Source of the DNA: Nannochloris sp. 'desiccata'
Taxonomy: Eukaryota > Chlorophyta > Trebouxiophyceae > Chlorellales > Chlorellaceae
Direction: 5' to 3'
Assembly: GCA_019044685.2 (NCBI GenBank)
Contig: JAGTXX020000015.1
Span: 1,178,001-1,242,000, forward strand
Length of the DNA stretch: 64,000 bases
Each line of letters starts with the position of its first letter. Position 1 is the first letter of the stretch. The position numbers were made by a program, and so were the translations under genes. The notes beneath the pieces are model-generated. The model ran no database searches, had not been told where the DNA came from, and worked only from the letters and a program-made list of their open reading frames with translations. Of this stretch, positions 33,910 to 44,400 are shown piece after piece.

Positions 33910-34583
33910 ATGGCTGAATTCCAGCGATTGCGTATTGATCTTAGTCAAACTTTAGATGCTAGCGCTGGCAAAAAAATAGCAGATCCTCCAGGATTTTCTG
34001 CATCTGTAGCTAAAGAGGTGAGAGCGGAGATTGACATAAAATATCCCATGCAGCTCGTGATCAGTTTCTAGGATTTGAGCCTCCCAGACGCTACGTCCTT
34101 CCCCTTTCATCTTATAACTTATTTACTACTTGCTAATTCCAGGGCGAGGTTGGCGCCACCTCATCCCGCAAAGGCCAAACTGATGGACCAACTCTGGGCA
34201 AGAGGCAAGAGGCGCTCTTCTCCGTAGCCACTTCTCCTGCCAAAAACGTCGGTATGATGGCCTTTATGATGTACATGGCAGGCTCTCAGTTACACTTCTT
34301 CTCTATCATGGCAACAATAAATGGCCTGTATTCTCCTTTAAACGCTATCTTGAAATCTGGCCTAATGTTTCAGCCAGACCCTGAGGGAAAATTAAATGTC
34401 CTTGCCCCTCGATTACTTTACTGCTTAATTCATGCTGGTGGCCTTGCCTTTGCAATCTACCGTATTCATCTGATGGGTTTACTCCCCACGCATTTGTCAG
34501 ACTGGGTGGCTTCTGTTCAGGCCCCTGGGACTGTAGAGAGGGCTGTGACGGGGCTAGGGCTGTTAGGCGGGGCATGGGGTTGA
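33910..34583 (+). CDS. EMC4: ER membrane protein complex subunit 4
   Basis: Exons 33910-34017 and 34143-34583 (125-nt intron, phase 0) encode 182 residues. The family landmarks are present: S-P-A-K-N-V followed by F-M-M-Y-M-A-G, two to three hydrophobic helices, and the C-terminal M-G-L-L-P-T-H-x-S-D-W. EMC4 is a cytosol-facing subunit of the EMC insertase, which places tail-anchored and multipass proteins into the ER membrane. The length matches animal and fungal EMC4. A TGTAA element lies 64 nt after the stop. Confidence 0.93.
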
Positions 34584-34913
34584 AGCAAGTATAGTTGACT
34601 TTAATTCGTTTTTCCGGTTCTTTATACCTTGTTGGTACTTTTTTATTGTAAAGTATTTGATAGATGCGTGTTGGTCGCCACTGGTGTTATAAGGGGCTCT
34701 CTACTTTGCTTGTAATCAGATCAAATCACCAGCAGGAAACAACCAACTTGGCAAGTTTGTTTCGGAGTTGAGATTTGCAGAAGATTCGCTGCATTTTAAC
34801 CACCATAAAACACCCAAACCCAATGTAGTTTGGTTATATAAAATCAAAGACTTGGGCTTTGAGGCTTCTAGCAACCCGATCACCTTCATCCCGCGCTTAA
34901 TTCAAACAAAAAA
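34584..34913. other. Intergenic region (330 bp)
   Basis: EMC4 3' region and the promoter or leader of the CBS gene. Nothing else is recognised. Confidence 0.4.
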
Positions 34914-35528
34914 ATGCAATTTGCAAACGTCATCACTTCTCCGACAGTTTTTGTCGCCCCCATCAGACGCCCCAAGGTTTCTAGTACTGTTCATAGACAT
35001 GGCATTCCTAGGATCAGTAACGACCGTGCTGAAGCTGTTCTCTCAGGTGAATGGGAGACAAATTGGAGCCTCGCGACCTATGATGACATCCAGACTTATT
35101 TCACCAATAATATGATTAAGAAGTCACACAAACCTTCCACAAGAATCTCGGATATTATGCAAAGGAATGTTGTCGCTGCAAACCCTGATGATAAAATCTC
35201 TGACCTGCGAGCTGCCTTTGATAAATTCACCGGCTTGCCTGTCGTCCGGCCCTCTGATCATGGCTTGGTTGGAGTTATCTCTAGAAAGGATTTGAATAAA
35301 GCTGGTACCTTAGTGTCTGAGATTATGTCACATCCTCCTGTAGCAGCAAAAGCTACTGATACCGTCAGTGCTGCTGCTTGTATTATGTTGAAGTACAAGG
35401 TGCACCGCCTGCCTATCGTGGATGACAAGAAAAAATGCATCGGCATGGTGACCAGGACTGATATTTTCACGGCTTTAACTGTGGATGATCACAATACTAA
35501 CCGTGAGAGATTGAACATGGATCGCTGA
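34914..35528 (+). CDS. CBS-pair domain protein, probably plastid-targeted
   Basis: The 204-residue single-exon protein has two CBS motifs. The first (~78-130) runs I-S-D-I-M-Q-R-N-V-V-A-A-N-P-D-D to G-V-I-S-R-K-D-L. The second (~137-195) runs V-S-E-I-M-S-H-P-P-V to H-R-L-P-I-V-D-D and G-M-V-T-R-T-D-I. A CBS pair forms a Bateman module that senses adenosine nucleotides. The N-terminal ~35 residues are basic and hydroxylated with no acidic residue, consistent with a chloroplast transit peptide. Plant chloroplast CBSX proteins of this size activate thioredoxins; equivalence here is an inference. Confidence 0.82.
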   Translation: MQFANVITSPTVFVAPIRRPKVSSTVHRHGIPRISNDRAEAVLSGEWETNWSLATYDDIQTYFTNNMIKKSHKPSTRISDIMQRNVVAANPDDKISDLRAAFDKFTGLPVVRPSDHGLVGVISRKDLNKAGTLVSEIMSHPPVAAKATDTVSAAACIMLKYKVHRLPIVDDKKKCIGMVTRTDIFTALTVDDHNTNRERLNMDR

Positions 35529-35986
35529 GGAAGGCATCTAACGAGCGTTTCCTTTTACCCAGACCGCTGTGTTTGAATGATGGCGGCAATGGTTCACCTT
35601 CCCTCGTCTTTTAAAACAATAACGCGAAAGATATTACGATTTTCCAATATAAGAATAATGAGTTTTGATGAGATTAATGAAATGATAAAGAATTCTTGAA
35701 ATGTTTCCGTCTGCTTTGATGTTTATTTGCCGTCTTTGTTTTCGCCGTGTGCTCCTGCTTTTAAGCTGTGCCGATATATATACCTGTGTTAGCGCACTTC
35801 CAGTTTTTTTTAAGCATGTCTTACATAGGAGATATACAGGAAAAAAAGCAGATATATAGTAGGTATAGCATCTCCTAACACTTTATTGTTGACACGGCAG
35901 TTGACGGGGAATTTTTTTTGGTTTTGTACCTTTTTTAAAAGAATAAAGGCACGTTAATGTGCCATTCAGTATACTATTATTAGAAT
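35529..35986. other. Convergent 3' region (458 bp)
   Basis: 3' ends of the CBS gene and the small unknown gene. AT-rich with T and A homopolymers; no RNA gene is recognised. Confidence 0.4.
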
Positions 35987-36369
35987 TTATTTCTCTAAAA
36001 TGGCCAAAGCGCGATCAAATTGTTCGTGCCACAGCTGCTCTTCCTGTGAAACATGGGGCGTTTTAACGTTGTGCCTGGCCATCTTCTCCTGCGAGTGAGA
36101 AATCGGGGTTTTTGAGCACAAACCTTCAGGATAATGATACATTATTCACAATATTTACGTACCTTGCGATCAAAGAGTGCGTGCAGCTTGTCCTTGCTAG
36201 GGGGTGTACCTTGCTGGAACTCATCTGCAAGGTCCGACACGAGCATTTCTTGCAAGCCTCTATTGTCGGCGGTATCGTGTTCATAAATATGCGGGTGACC
36301 ATCAACAGCGGTCTTGATGTCCATGGCTACCGCGAGTTTGCTTTTAACGGCCTCCACTTGCATCTCCAT
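35987..36369 (-). CDS. Small conserved-looking protein of unknown function (102 aa)
   Basis: Exons 36369-36163 and 36088-35987 (74-nt intron, phase 0) encode 102 residues with no domain I can name. The protein is charged and mostly helical, with two Trp/Phe-rich amphipathic segments: K-L-H-A-L-F-D-R-K before the junction, and L-W-H-E-Q-F-D-R-A-L-A-I-L at the C-terminus. L-x-x-L/x-F-D-R occurs on either side of the splice site, suggesting a small coiled or helical-hairpin subunit of a larger complex. No targeting peptide is evident. The join restores one frame across clean GT-AG signals, which supports a real gene. Confidence 0.55.
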
Positions 36370-36731
36370 AATATTTGAATAATCTCAATATTCCGGGCTC
36401 GTTATTACTGCTCAGGCGCAGATACAGTTTACTTGGATAATGTTCAAATAGCATGTATGTTTTTAACAACTGATTTGATGCTGCTAATTGCCTTTAAACC
36501 TCTCTCTGAACAGCTGGCAAGTTCTGTTTTGCTCTCCGGTTGAGGAGGGCGCTGGAAGCTTCGCTCGCCCCAACGTCAACTGCATGTATTACTCTGACAG
36601 CTTCAAGTAGATAAAACAAAACTTTACATAGGTTAGAAGCTCCGACAGTTCCTGCAGTGGCCCTGTTTGCAGATAGATTCTTGGCATCCCAAAAGTTTAG
36701 TTGATCCTCCTCTGTTCAATCTAAATACGCT
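36370..36731. promoter_or_regulatory. Divergent promoter region (362 bp)
   Basis: It separates the small unknown gene and the DeSI gene. No motif is recognised. Confidence 0.4.
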
Positions 36732-37718
36732 ATGGGGTCGGTTCCAGTGCATCTATATGTCTACGATTTATCGGGCGGAGTAGCTCGTGCATTATCTCCA
36801 TCTCTTCTTGGTATCCAAATAGACGCAATTTTTCACACGTCGGTCGTGGTTAGAGGCATCGAGCACTACTTCGGAGGTGGAATCAACGTAGCTCCTGCTG
36901 GCACCACACCCTTTGGACATCCTATCCAAGTAGTAGATCTAGGAACCACCTTCCTTGAGGAAGATATTATCGAAGGCTTATTGATAGAACTCTCCGAGAG
37001 GTTTACGCCAGAAGCGTATTCGCTCTTCAGCAACAACTGCAACACCTTTTCCAACGAATTAGCGCTGTTATTGACAGGAAATACCATTCCGGAACATATA
37101 ACAGGTCTTCCAGAAACAATATTGAGTACCCCGTTTGGGCAAATGCTCAGACCGATGTTGTCGGGGCTTGAGCAACAAATGAAAAATATGCGCTCACAGG
37201 CGTTTACACCTCAGCACTACCACGAAACTGAAGCAGAAGTAGAAGCATTGCATGGTCATGAGATTGGAAATGTAAGTGGGGAAGGTAGCGTTTTAGGAAC
37301 TCCCTATGTAGCAGCAGCAGCAGCAGCGATGGACGATGTCCTGGAAGGTCCAGCGTTAGTTGCCGCCGAGAAAGAGATTGAAGCTGCTGTCGCTGAGTGT
37401 GCTATCGTGGACATGAAACAGCGTCTTGAAGAACTTGATTTAAAAGAAGGTAGAGCCACTCCTGTTCAGCAGTTGGGCGAGGAAGGCGCCGCCCGACTGG
37501 CGGCAGAAACAGCAGTTAAGAATGAGTTAGATAAAATAATAATACAATCGAACACGCATGTTGTTGAAAATGGAACTGCTGCTACTGCTGCTACTGCTGC
37601 TGCTGCGGGAGGTGATATAGATATTAAGGAGGCAGAGGCGTTGGCGGTAGAGCATGTAGCGGCAAGTGGCAAATTGAAAGCACCGTCTTCACCACGATCA
37701 CCTCCAAAGCATAATTAA
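36732..37718 (+). CDS. PPPDE-domain desumoylating isopeptidase (DeSI type)
   Basis: The N-terminal ~150 of 328 residues form the PPPDE cysteine-peptidase domain. It begins V-H-L-Y-V-Y-D-L-S-G-G; the catalytic His is in F-H-T-S-V-V-V (residue ~36); G-I-E-H-Y-F-G-G-G-I is the substrate loop; the catalytic Cys is in N-N-C-N-T-F-S-N-E (~104). The adjoining G-L-P segment is also typical. DeSI enzymes remove SUMO or ubiquitin, or act as S-depalmitoylases, in cytosol and nucleus. The remaining ~180 residues are Ala/Glu-rich, mostly helical and low complexity, with no added domain. Plant and animal relatives are usually shorter. A TGTAA signal lies 59 nt past the stop. Confidence 0.85.
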   Translation: MGSVPVHLYVYDLSGGVARALSPSLLGIQIDAIFHTSVVVRGIEHYFGGGINVAPAGTTPFGHPIQVVDLGTTFLEEDIIEGLLIELSERFTPEAYSLFSNNCNTFSNELALLLTGNTIPEHITGLPETILSTPFGQMLRPMLSGLEQQMKNMRSQAFTPQHYHETEAEVEALHGHEIGNVSGEGSVLGTPYVAAAAAAMDDVLEGPALVAAEKEIEAAVAECAIVDMKQRLEELDLKEGRATPVQQLGEEGAARLAAETAVKNELDKIIIQSNTHVVENGTAATAATAAAAGGDIDIKEAEALAVEHVAASGKLKAPSSPRSPPKHN

Positions 37719-37990
37719 CATCTCTTAAACTCATTCTGTTCCCTATTGTTTTTTATTTTCTGCATCCTGTTTTGTGTGTAACTTACAAACTATAGAGCTG
37801 TTACAATAACTGAGACGGAAAGGGAAGAAAGAAAGACCGGGCAATACATTAAAATTGGAAGAAAGCTACTGCAAACTTGAGTTAACTTCGTTCGTTTCTT
37901 GATTCAGATGTGCATAAATTTATTTATTCCATTCAATATAATTAAAAAAAAGGAGATTATATGTGAAGATTCAGAGCTTTATGCAAGGGC

Positions 37991-39437
37991 TTACTCCACT
38001 CTGTCTTGAGGGCGACGTTGCTGGATCCCTCTCACCGTCCCCTCCTCTGGTGTCTTATCAGGCATCACAGAGACTGCAATCACAGCGATCTTCTGCATCA
38101 AGAACCCAGCAAGCCCTGCAGCAGCACGGCGTACCTCCGCAGCTGTCACAGGAGCGAGTAGTGCACTCCCTGTTGTGGCAGCAGTCGAAACATCACTTGC
38201 CGTGCTACCTCCGCCATCCACTGAAGAGAAGAGATGAAGAACAAGAAGAGAACCTACTAACCCACCTGATAAAAGAGAAGCGCGTAAATTTGGGCTACTT
38301 AAGGCTAAATTAAATGCCAAACCAGGCCCTGGCTGAACTTCACTAGCTTTTGGCTCTTGGGGCAATCTTGCAACTGAAGAACCACTACCACCTGAACTTA
38401 CTCCATCAACCCTTCTCTGCAGCAGATACTGATACGCTAAAGACGAAACACCACCAAATGCAAACGGCAGCGCTAAATCAGCTCCAGAGACAATATACGT
38501 TCCTGCAGTACCCAACGCCACAAGGCCCGCTGTCGTTCCTAGCAAAGTAGATTTCATCTCACCATATTGCTGTAAATTCCATTCTCTCAGTTGAGCAGCT
38601 TGTTCCTTTGACAACACAACTGAAGAATCGCCTGATCCGTAGACTACACCACCAGGGGGTACGGGGCGAAGGTAGGCGGCAGCATGAGTTCCTCGATCAC
38701 CGACGTCATCTCGACAAACAAAACGAGAAGTATCCCCAGAACGAGAAGAACTGACATCTAATTCATCACATCTCCACGTCCCACACTCTGGTGCAACCAC
38801 CACTGCAGATAAAGGCCCTATTTCAGTTCCCAAAAAGGAAATTTCATCGATTGAACCTTCTTGAAAACGACGGAGCAGCGGCTGTGAAGTTAAAGACGAA
38901 GCTCTGCGAGCTGCTGCATCTAAAGCAAAGGAGCAGTTAGCTCCAGGTGGGGCACCATCTTCTCCAGTACAGATGCGCATGACTTCATCAGCTTCGGCTT
39001 GAGGGTCTACCAGAGGGGCGACTCTACGCAGAACTGATGAGCCGTCCTCGCCAATGAGACAAACAAGAATGCCTGCATTGAGGTCCGTGAGAGCTGAGCC
39101 GCGACGGACAGCTGTGGAGAGACGGACTGTGTAGACAGTAGCGTTCTGTAAAAAATAAGACAGAGAGAAAGAGGGAGAAAATTAGCACAGTAATAAATTA
39201 AAAGAAAAGGAAGCAAGCTGGATGTTCAGGGGCAAACCCGAACATAATCTAAGAGTTCTGCAGAAGAAGTTCTATGTCTTAATCAATTCTCGTTCTTACT
39301 TCCTGGGTAGGAATTCCTACAAGGCGTTTTGGGACGCTGAAGTTGCCGCGAGGGGCAGAAGGAGCTGGGCCTCTGCCACCTCTATGCCCGCTTGAACAGA
39401 TTGGGACAAGAGGTGCGCGAGAGAAACAGCTCAACAT
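37991..39437 (-). CDS. Plastid-targeted membrane protein with PLAT-like N-terminal region
   Basis: Exons 39437-39300 and 39145-37991 (154-nt intron, phase 0) encode 430 residues. Exon 1 is almost purely a chloroplast-style transit peptide: Ser, Arg, Pro and Gly, no acidic residue until the last position. Residues ~47-210 form a beta-rich domain beginning V-Y-T-V-R-L-S-T-A-V-R-R-G-S-A and containing G-P-L-S-A-V-V-V-A-P-E, reminiscent of PLAT/LH2-type domains. Three or four hydrophobic helices follow (G-T-T-A-G-L-V-A-L-G-T-A-G-T-Y, then L-L-S-G-G-L-V-G-S-L-L-V-L). Proteins with this combination are conserved and uncharacterised in plants. A thylakoid or envelope location is likely. Confidence 0.6.
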
Positions 39438-39886
39438 CTCGGAGGGTTAAAATACTAATAGCAAATCACAACAAATTAATTTTGAGAAACTTCTGGTGTA
39501 CGTTGGGTGGTTTAAACACAGCTGTGCACAGGGTTTTATGATTTTGCTGTCTCGATCTGAGGAACCTATGAATAAACTAGCAGAGTGCGGTGCTTCGTTG
39601 GCTAGTACCTTTATTACAAATATATTTCAAATATGGTTTGATGTCTCGGGGGTTGAGTAGAGGCCAAAACAAGGCTGTTTCTTGGGCCTTTCTTTTATGG
39701 TGGATTTTTCACACAAACCTGGTTTGCAACCCAAAAATTCAACTTTAAATTTTCAAATCGACTCTTACTGTGCGCAACTTTAAAATCCATTCGAAAAGTA
39801 TAAAATATAGCCTGAATTTAGGTGCCAAACGTGCCTTGCTGCCCAGCGATCGTTTTCAATTTTCAAACCTCGATCCAAGGAATTGC
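39438..39886. promoter_or_regulatory. Divergent promoter region (449 bp)
   Basis: It lies between the plastid membrane protein and UNG. The UNG frame is open upstream to 39770 without an ATG, so the leader is only partly untranslatable by inspection. Confidence 0.4.
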
Positions 39887-40993
39887 ATGCCTTTTCCGCT
39901 TCCAGCATCGCTTCGTCCCTCTTCATTTAATTCTCGCATTCTTTCTCAAGCTACCAGCCCGCTGTACAGAACAATGGGCGTCCAGAAACGTATCAATAGC
40001 TTCTTTGTGAGCACTGCAAACAAGAAATCAAAGGCCACAGAAGACGAGAACTGCGCTCCTTCCGTTGTAGACCCCAGTAATGATGCTTCCGGTTCAGGAA
40101 CTGGAGCAACTACAGCATCAGGTAACGGCGCTGCTCCCCCAGCAGCAGGAACATCTGGACCTTCTTCAACTACCGCTCCTGCAGCCAATGGAGGCCAAGA
40201 CCTCCACTCGAAGCAGGTCTTTGAGATGCAAGCTATGCGCGCACAAGCCAATAAAAATTGCGCTTTAGCTAAACAAGTCGTCATCAAAGCTGAACAAGCT
40301 GGCACTGTTCCTTCTTTAACTGACCTTCTCATCGAACCCTGCTGGCGCCAATTGCTTGGCGACGAGCTTACCAAGCCTTATTTTCAGAATTTACAGAGTT
40401 TCGTTCAATCTGAGTGGACTGGAGGCAAACTAATATTCCCACCTAAAGATTCCATATTTCGAGCCTTCAATTCGTGCCCTGCAAATAAAGTACGAGTCGT
40501 CATCTTAGGACAGGATCCATATCACGATCTTGGCCAAGCTCAAGGTCTTAGTTTCTCTGTCCCTCAGGGCAAGCCCTTACCCAGTAGCTTACGCAATATC
40601 TACAAAGAGCTCAAAGAAGACGTAAGCTGCCCTATTGCGCCTCATGGATGCTTGGAGAAGTGGTCTCATCAAGGTGTCTTATTGCTCAACGCTGTGCTCA
40701 CGGTGAGAGCCCACCAAGCTGCTAGTCATGCCAAAAAAGGTTGGGAAACCTTCACATCCCAAGCTATCTCCAAGTTATCGAAAGAGCAGGAAGGGATTGT
40801 GTTTATTCTTTGGGGTAAATATGCTCAGGATAAAGGAAAAGTGATTGATACTAAGAAACATTTTATCGTCTCGTGTCCCCATCCATCAGGATTATCAGCT
40901 CACCGAGGCTTTTTTGGCTCTAAATGCTTTAGTCAATGCAACAATTTGTTGCAGAAGAATGGCAAGCTTCCTATTGATTGGTGTATTGAGTAG
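39887..40993 (+). CDS. UNG: Uracil-DNA glycosylase, family 1, with dual starts
   Basis: From ATG 39887 the protein has 368 residues. The catalytic motif G-Q-D-P-Y-H (Asp ~209), the L-L-L-N-A-V-L-T-V strand and the leucine-intercalation loop H-P-S-G-L-S-A-H-R-G-F-F-G are complete. The enzyme excises uracil from DNA to start base-excision repair. The first 29 residues are basic and Ser-rich, like a mitochondrial presequence. A second ATG at 39974 starts M-G-V-Q-K-R-I-N-S-F-F, a PCNA-interacting peptide (Q-x-x-I-x-x-F-F) placed exactly as in nuclear animal UNG2. This suggests two products from alternative starts. A Ser/Ala/Gly-rich linker joins it to the catalytic domain. H-P-S-G rather than H-P-S-P in the loop appears plant-like. 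Confidence 0.94.
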   Translation: MPFPLPASLRPSSFNSRILSQATSPLYRTMGVQKRINSFFVSTANKKSKATEDENCAPSVVDPSNDASGSGTGATTASGNGAAPPAAGTSGPSSTTAPAANGGQDLHSKQVFEMQAMRAQANKNCALAKQVVIKAEQAGTVPSLTDLLIEPCWRQLLGDELTKPYFQNLQSFVQSEWTGGKLIFPPKDSIFRAFNSCPANKVRVVILGQDPYHDLGQAQGLSFSVPQGKPLPSSLRNIYKELKEDVSCPIAPHGCLEKWSHQGVLLLNAVLTVRAHQAASHAKKGWETFTSQAISKLSKEQEGIVFILWGKYAQDKGKVIDTKKHFIVSCPHPSGLSAHRGFFGSKCFSQCNNLLQKNGKLPIDWCIE

Positions 40994-41403
40994 AGAAGCT
41001 TCACTCTACGGCTAGGAGTCTAAAGGAAGGGAGCGGCGCTGGTTTGATTTGAATTCAGTCGGTTGGAGCGTCTGTGTTTTTCAAAATTTGATTACCTATT
41101 ATACTATTATCTTTAATGTTATTTGATTGGCAAGAAGTTTTCTGTTGTTCCTATGCATAATACTGCTATTCTCTCGCTGTTAAATGTTGATAATAGCTTC
41201 AATACATACATAGTAGCACTCTGGTTGATAACCACAGTGGGTTCCTCCTTTCTTTTGGTTCAGAAGTGCAGGCTCGCCAAAAATAAAAGTAGCCTGAGCT
41301 CGCTAAATTCTCTGCAAAGTGAAATATATTTTCAACTGTATCCAATATAAAATCAGTTAAATCGGTGGCTCGTTAATTTGACAGTGTGCGGCGCATTGTG
41401 GTG
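40994..41403. other. Intergenic region (410 bp)
   Basis: UNG 3' region and promoter of the glutamate synthase gene. No further feature was recognised. Confidence 0.4.
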
Positions 41404-44400
41404 ATGGAGGGCAGAACTACCTCGGCTCAAAGTAGCAAGGGTCTGGCCCTGTCATCTGACTCTCGCCGCACCCAGAACTCACGATTTGGCCATGCCAATC
41501 GTCGTCAGGGTGGCCAGGCTTCTCAAAAGGTAAAATGCGCTTGTGATTTCTCTAAATTAAGGCTTGGCCCTGAGGGTAAAATGGCACTCGGTTGGTGAAA
41601 AAGTAACATAGGTGACTAATGCTTCGTTTATTGTGTGTACAGAAATTTCCCGCTTTCCAGGGTCCCCGCTCCGGCAATTTAGTAGCCAGGGGCGAGTCTG
41701 TGGCTCCCAAAGCCATCGCGGAGGAGATCACTGCGTCCCCTGAACTGGAGCAGCGCTTCCCTGTTCAGAACATTCATGAGCCTGTTGACAACGAGGAACT
41801 ACTTAAGGAGATTGATGCATGCGGTGTAAGTCCTCTAGCCTTAACTTTGCCTAGTTCTTTCAGCACTCTACTACCCAGCATGCAACATCCTCTCACACAT
41901 TTTACATTAATATTTCTGCAGGTGGGCTTCATTGCTAGTCTCAAAAACGACCATAAACACGAGATCATTACTCAGGTACGAGATTGTATTATTTTTCAAG
42001 TTGGTTGCAGCCAAGATGGTTGGATGGATGAGCCGTTTGCTGTCCTTTATTTTTAAATTTCTGCTCTTTTGGTGCACGTATATACTGATCTATCTTAAGT
42101 CTTTCAATTACTTACATCTCATATACTCCAATTCCTATCATTGTCCTTCGTTACTACAGGCGCTCACTGCTTTGGGCTGCATGGAACATCGTGGTGCTTG
42201 CTCTGCAGATGATATCTCTGGTGATGGTGCCGGTGTAATGACCAAGATCCCTTGGGCCTTACTTAAAGCTGACTGCGCTGCTCTTAACGAAACCAGCTGT
42301 GGTGTGGGTATGGTCTTCATTCCCAATGACGATGCAGTTGAAAAGAAGTGCCGCGAGATTTATGAGAATGTCGCCAAGGCTGAAGGTTTCAAGGTCCTTG
42401 CCTGGCGTGATGTCCCTATTGACATTTCTATCGTTGGGCCCGTTGCTAAAAAGACTATGCCTCGGTTTCGTCAGATCCTTATTGAATCTACTCAAGGCCT
42501 TACTGGAGATGCACTTGAGCGTGAATTATTCATCGTCCGTAAGTTGGTTGAGAAGGAGAAAGCTGCTGCGTTCGATGTAGAGACTGCTTTCGATTTCTTC
42601 ACATGCTCTCTTTCCAACCGTACCATTGTCTACAAGGGTATGCTTAATTCCTCCTCAGTTGGGCCTTTCTTCAAGGATCTTACTGATGAACGCTATGTGA
42701 CCCCCTTTGCTATCTACCATCGCCGTTTCTCCACCAATACCAACCCCAGATGGCCCTTAGCACAGCCTTTCCGTGTCTTAGGCCACAATGGTGAGATCAA
42801 CACCTTACAAGGTAACTTGAATTGGGTTGCATCTCGTCAAGCTGGTCTTCGTAATGAGATCTGGAAAGGTCGTGAAGGTGATTTCTTACCTCTCTGCTCT
42901 GCTGCTGAATCTGATTCTTCCAACTTAGATCACGTTGCCGAGTTGATGGTACGTACTGGACGCACTCCTCAGGAAGCTCTGATGATTTTGGTGCCTGAGG
43001 CCTATCGGAACCATCCCGACTTGGTTAAAAACTACCCTGAGGTGACTAATTTCTACGAGTACTGGGAAGGTATGCAAGAAGGATGGGATGGACCTGCTCT
43101 GCTGGTCTTCTCCGATGGTAAAAAGGTCTGTGCTCGTCTTGATCGTAATGGCCTCCGTCCAGCTCGCTTCTGGCGAACTGCTGACGACACCATATACGTT
43201 GCCTCCGAGGTTGGTGTTCTTGGCGATGTACTGTCTAACGCGAAAAATATTGTTGCCAAAGGTCGTCTTGGACCCGGTCAGATGGTTTGCGCTGATCTTG
43301 AAGCTGGTGCTTTCCAAGAGAACACCGCCATTGCCAAGGACGTCGCCTCCAAGGCTCCATACGGTGACTGGATTAAAGCATCTGGACGCCGTCTTTCTGA
43401 AATGAACGCGTCTCAAGTGCTTGATTCTTGCCAAATGGCCCCTGCGGATGCTTTGAAGCTTCAATCTGCTATGGGCTATGGACTTGAAGACCAACAAATG
43501 GTAATTGAGTCTATGGCGATGACTGGTGCCGAGCCTACTTACTGTATGGGAGATGACGTTCCTTTACCTGTGTTGGCTTCTACCCCTCATATGTTGTACG
43601 ATTACTTCAAACAAAGGTTTGCCCAGGTCACCAACCCTCCTATTGATCCTCTCCGTGAAGGTTTGGTCATGTCCTTGGAGATGCGTTTGGGACGCAGAGG
43701 GAATCTTTTGCAGCCTGGAGCAGATGCTTACAACCAAATTATGCTTAAAACTCCTGTTTTATTGGAATCTGAGCTTGCTGCTGTTCAATCTGATACTATT
43801 CTCGGTTCTAAAACCTTTGAATTGAGTTACTCTGCTGGCTCTAAAGGTGCCTTGAAGCAAGCGTTGACTGATCTTTGCGCTTCAGTTGAGGCTGCTGTGC
43901 GTGCTGGCTGTGGCTGTGTCGTTCTTTCCGACAGATTCGCTTCTATGGATCCTTCTCGTCCTCCTATTTCTCCTTTACTTGGAGTCGGAGCTGTCCACCA
44001 TCACCTTATCCGTGCTGGTCTCCGAACGGAAACTTCCCTTGTCGTTGAGACTGCTCAATGCTTCTCTACCCACCACGTCGCTATGCTTGTTGGATACGGT
44101 GCTCACGCTGTCTGCCCGTACCTGGCCTTTGAATCATGCCGTCAATGGCGTGCTGCTCCTCGTACAGAGGCTCTCATCAAAGCAGGAAAAGTGCCCGATA
44201 TGACTGCCGATGCCGCGACCATCAACTTCAAAAAATCTTTGGAAAAAGGTCTTTTGAAGATTCTTTCCAAGATGGGTATCTCTTTACTTTCTTGCTACCA
44301 CGGAGCACAAATCTTTGAAGCATACGGTCTTGGCAGGGAAGTTGTCGACACTGCTTTTGTTGGGTCAGTTTCCCGGATTGGCGGCATGTCTTTGGATGAC

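Noticed and set aside
40870..40905. H-P-S-G-L-S in UNG as a catalytic-loop defect
   Set aside because: The catalytic His and the intercalating Leu are retained, and as far as I recall plant enzymes share the Gly variant.
26633..41000. Physical clustering as a defence or biosynthetic gene cluster
   Set aside because: Neighbouring genes belong to unrelated housekeeping pathways and alternate strands, so there is no sign of a functional cluster.
42925..43497. 190-codon minus-strand ORF inside Fd-GOGAT
   Set aside because: It is an antisense shadow of a conserved enzyme; long antisense frames are common in this codon usage.
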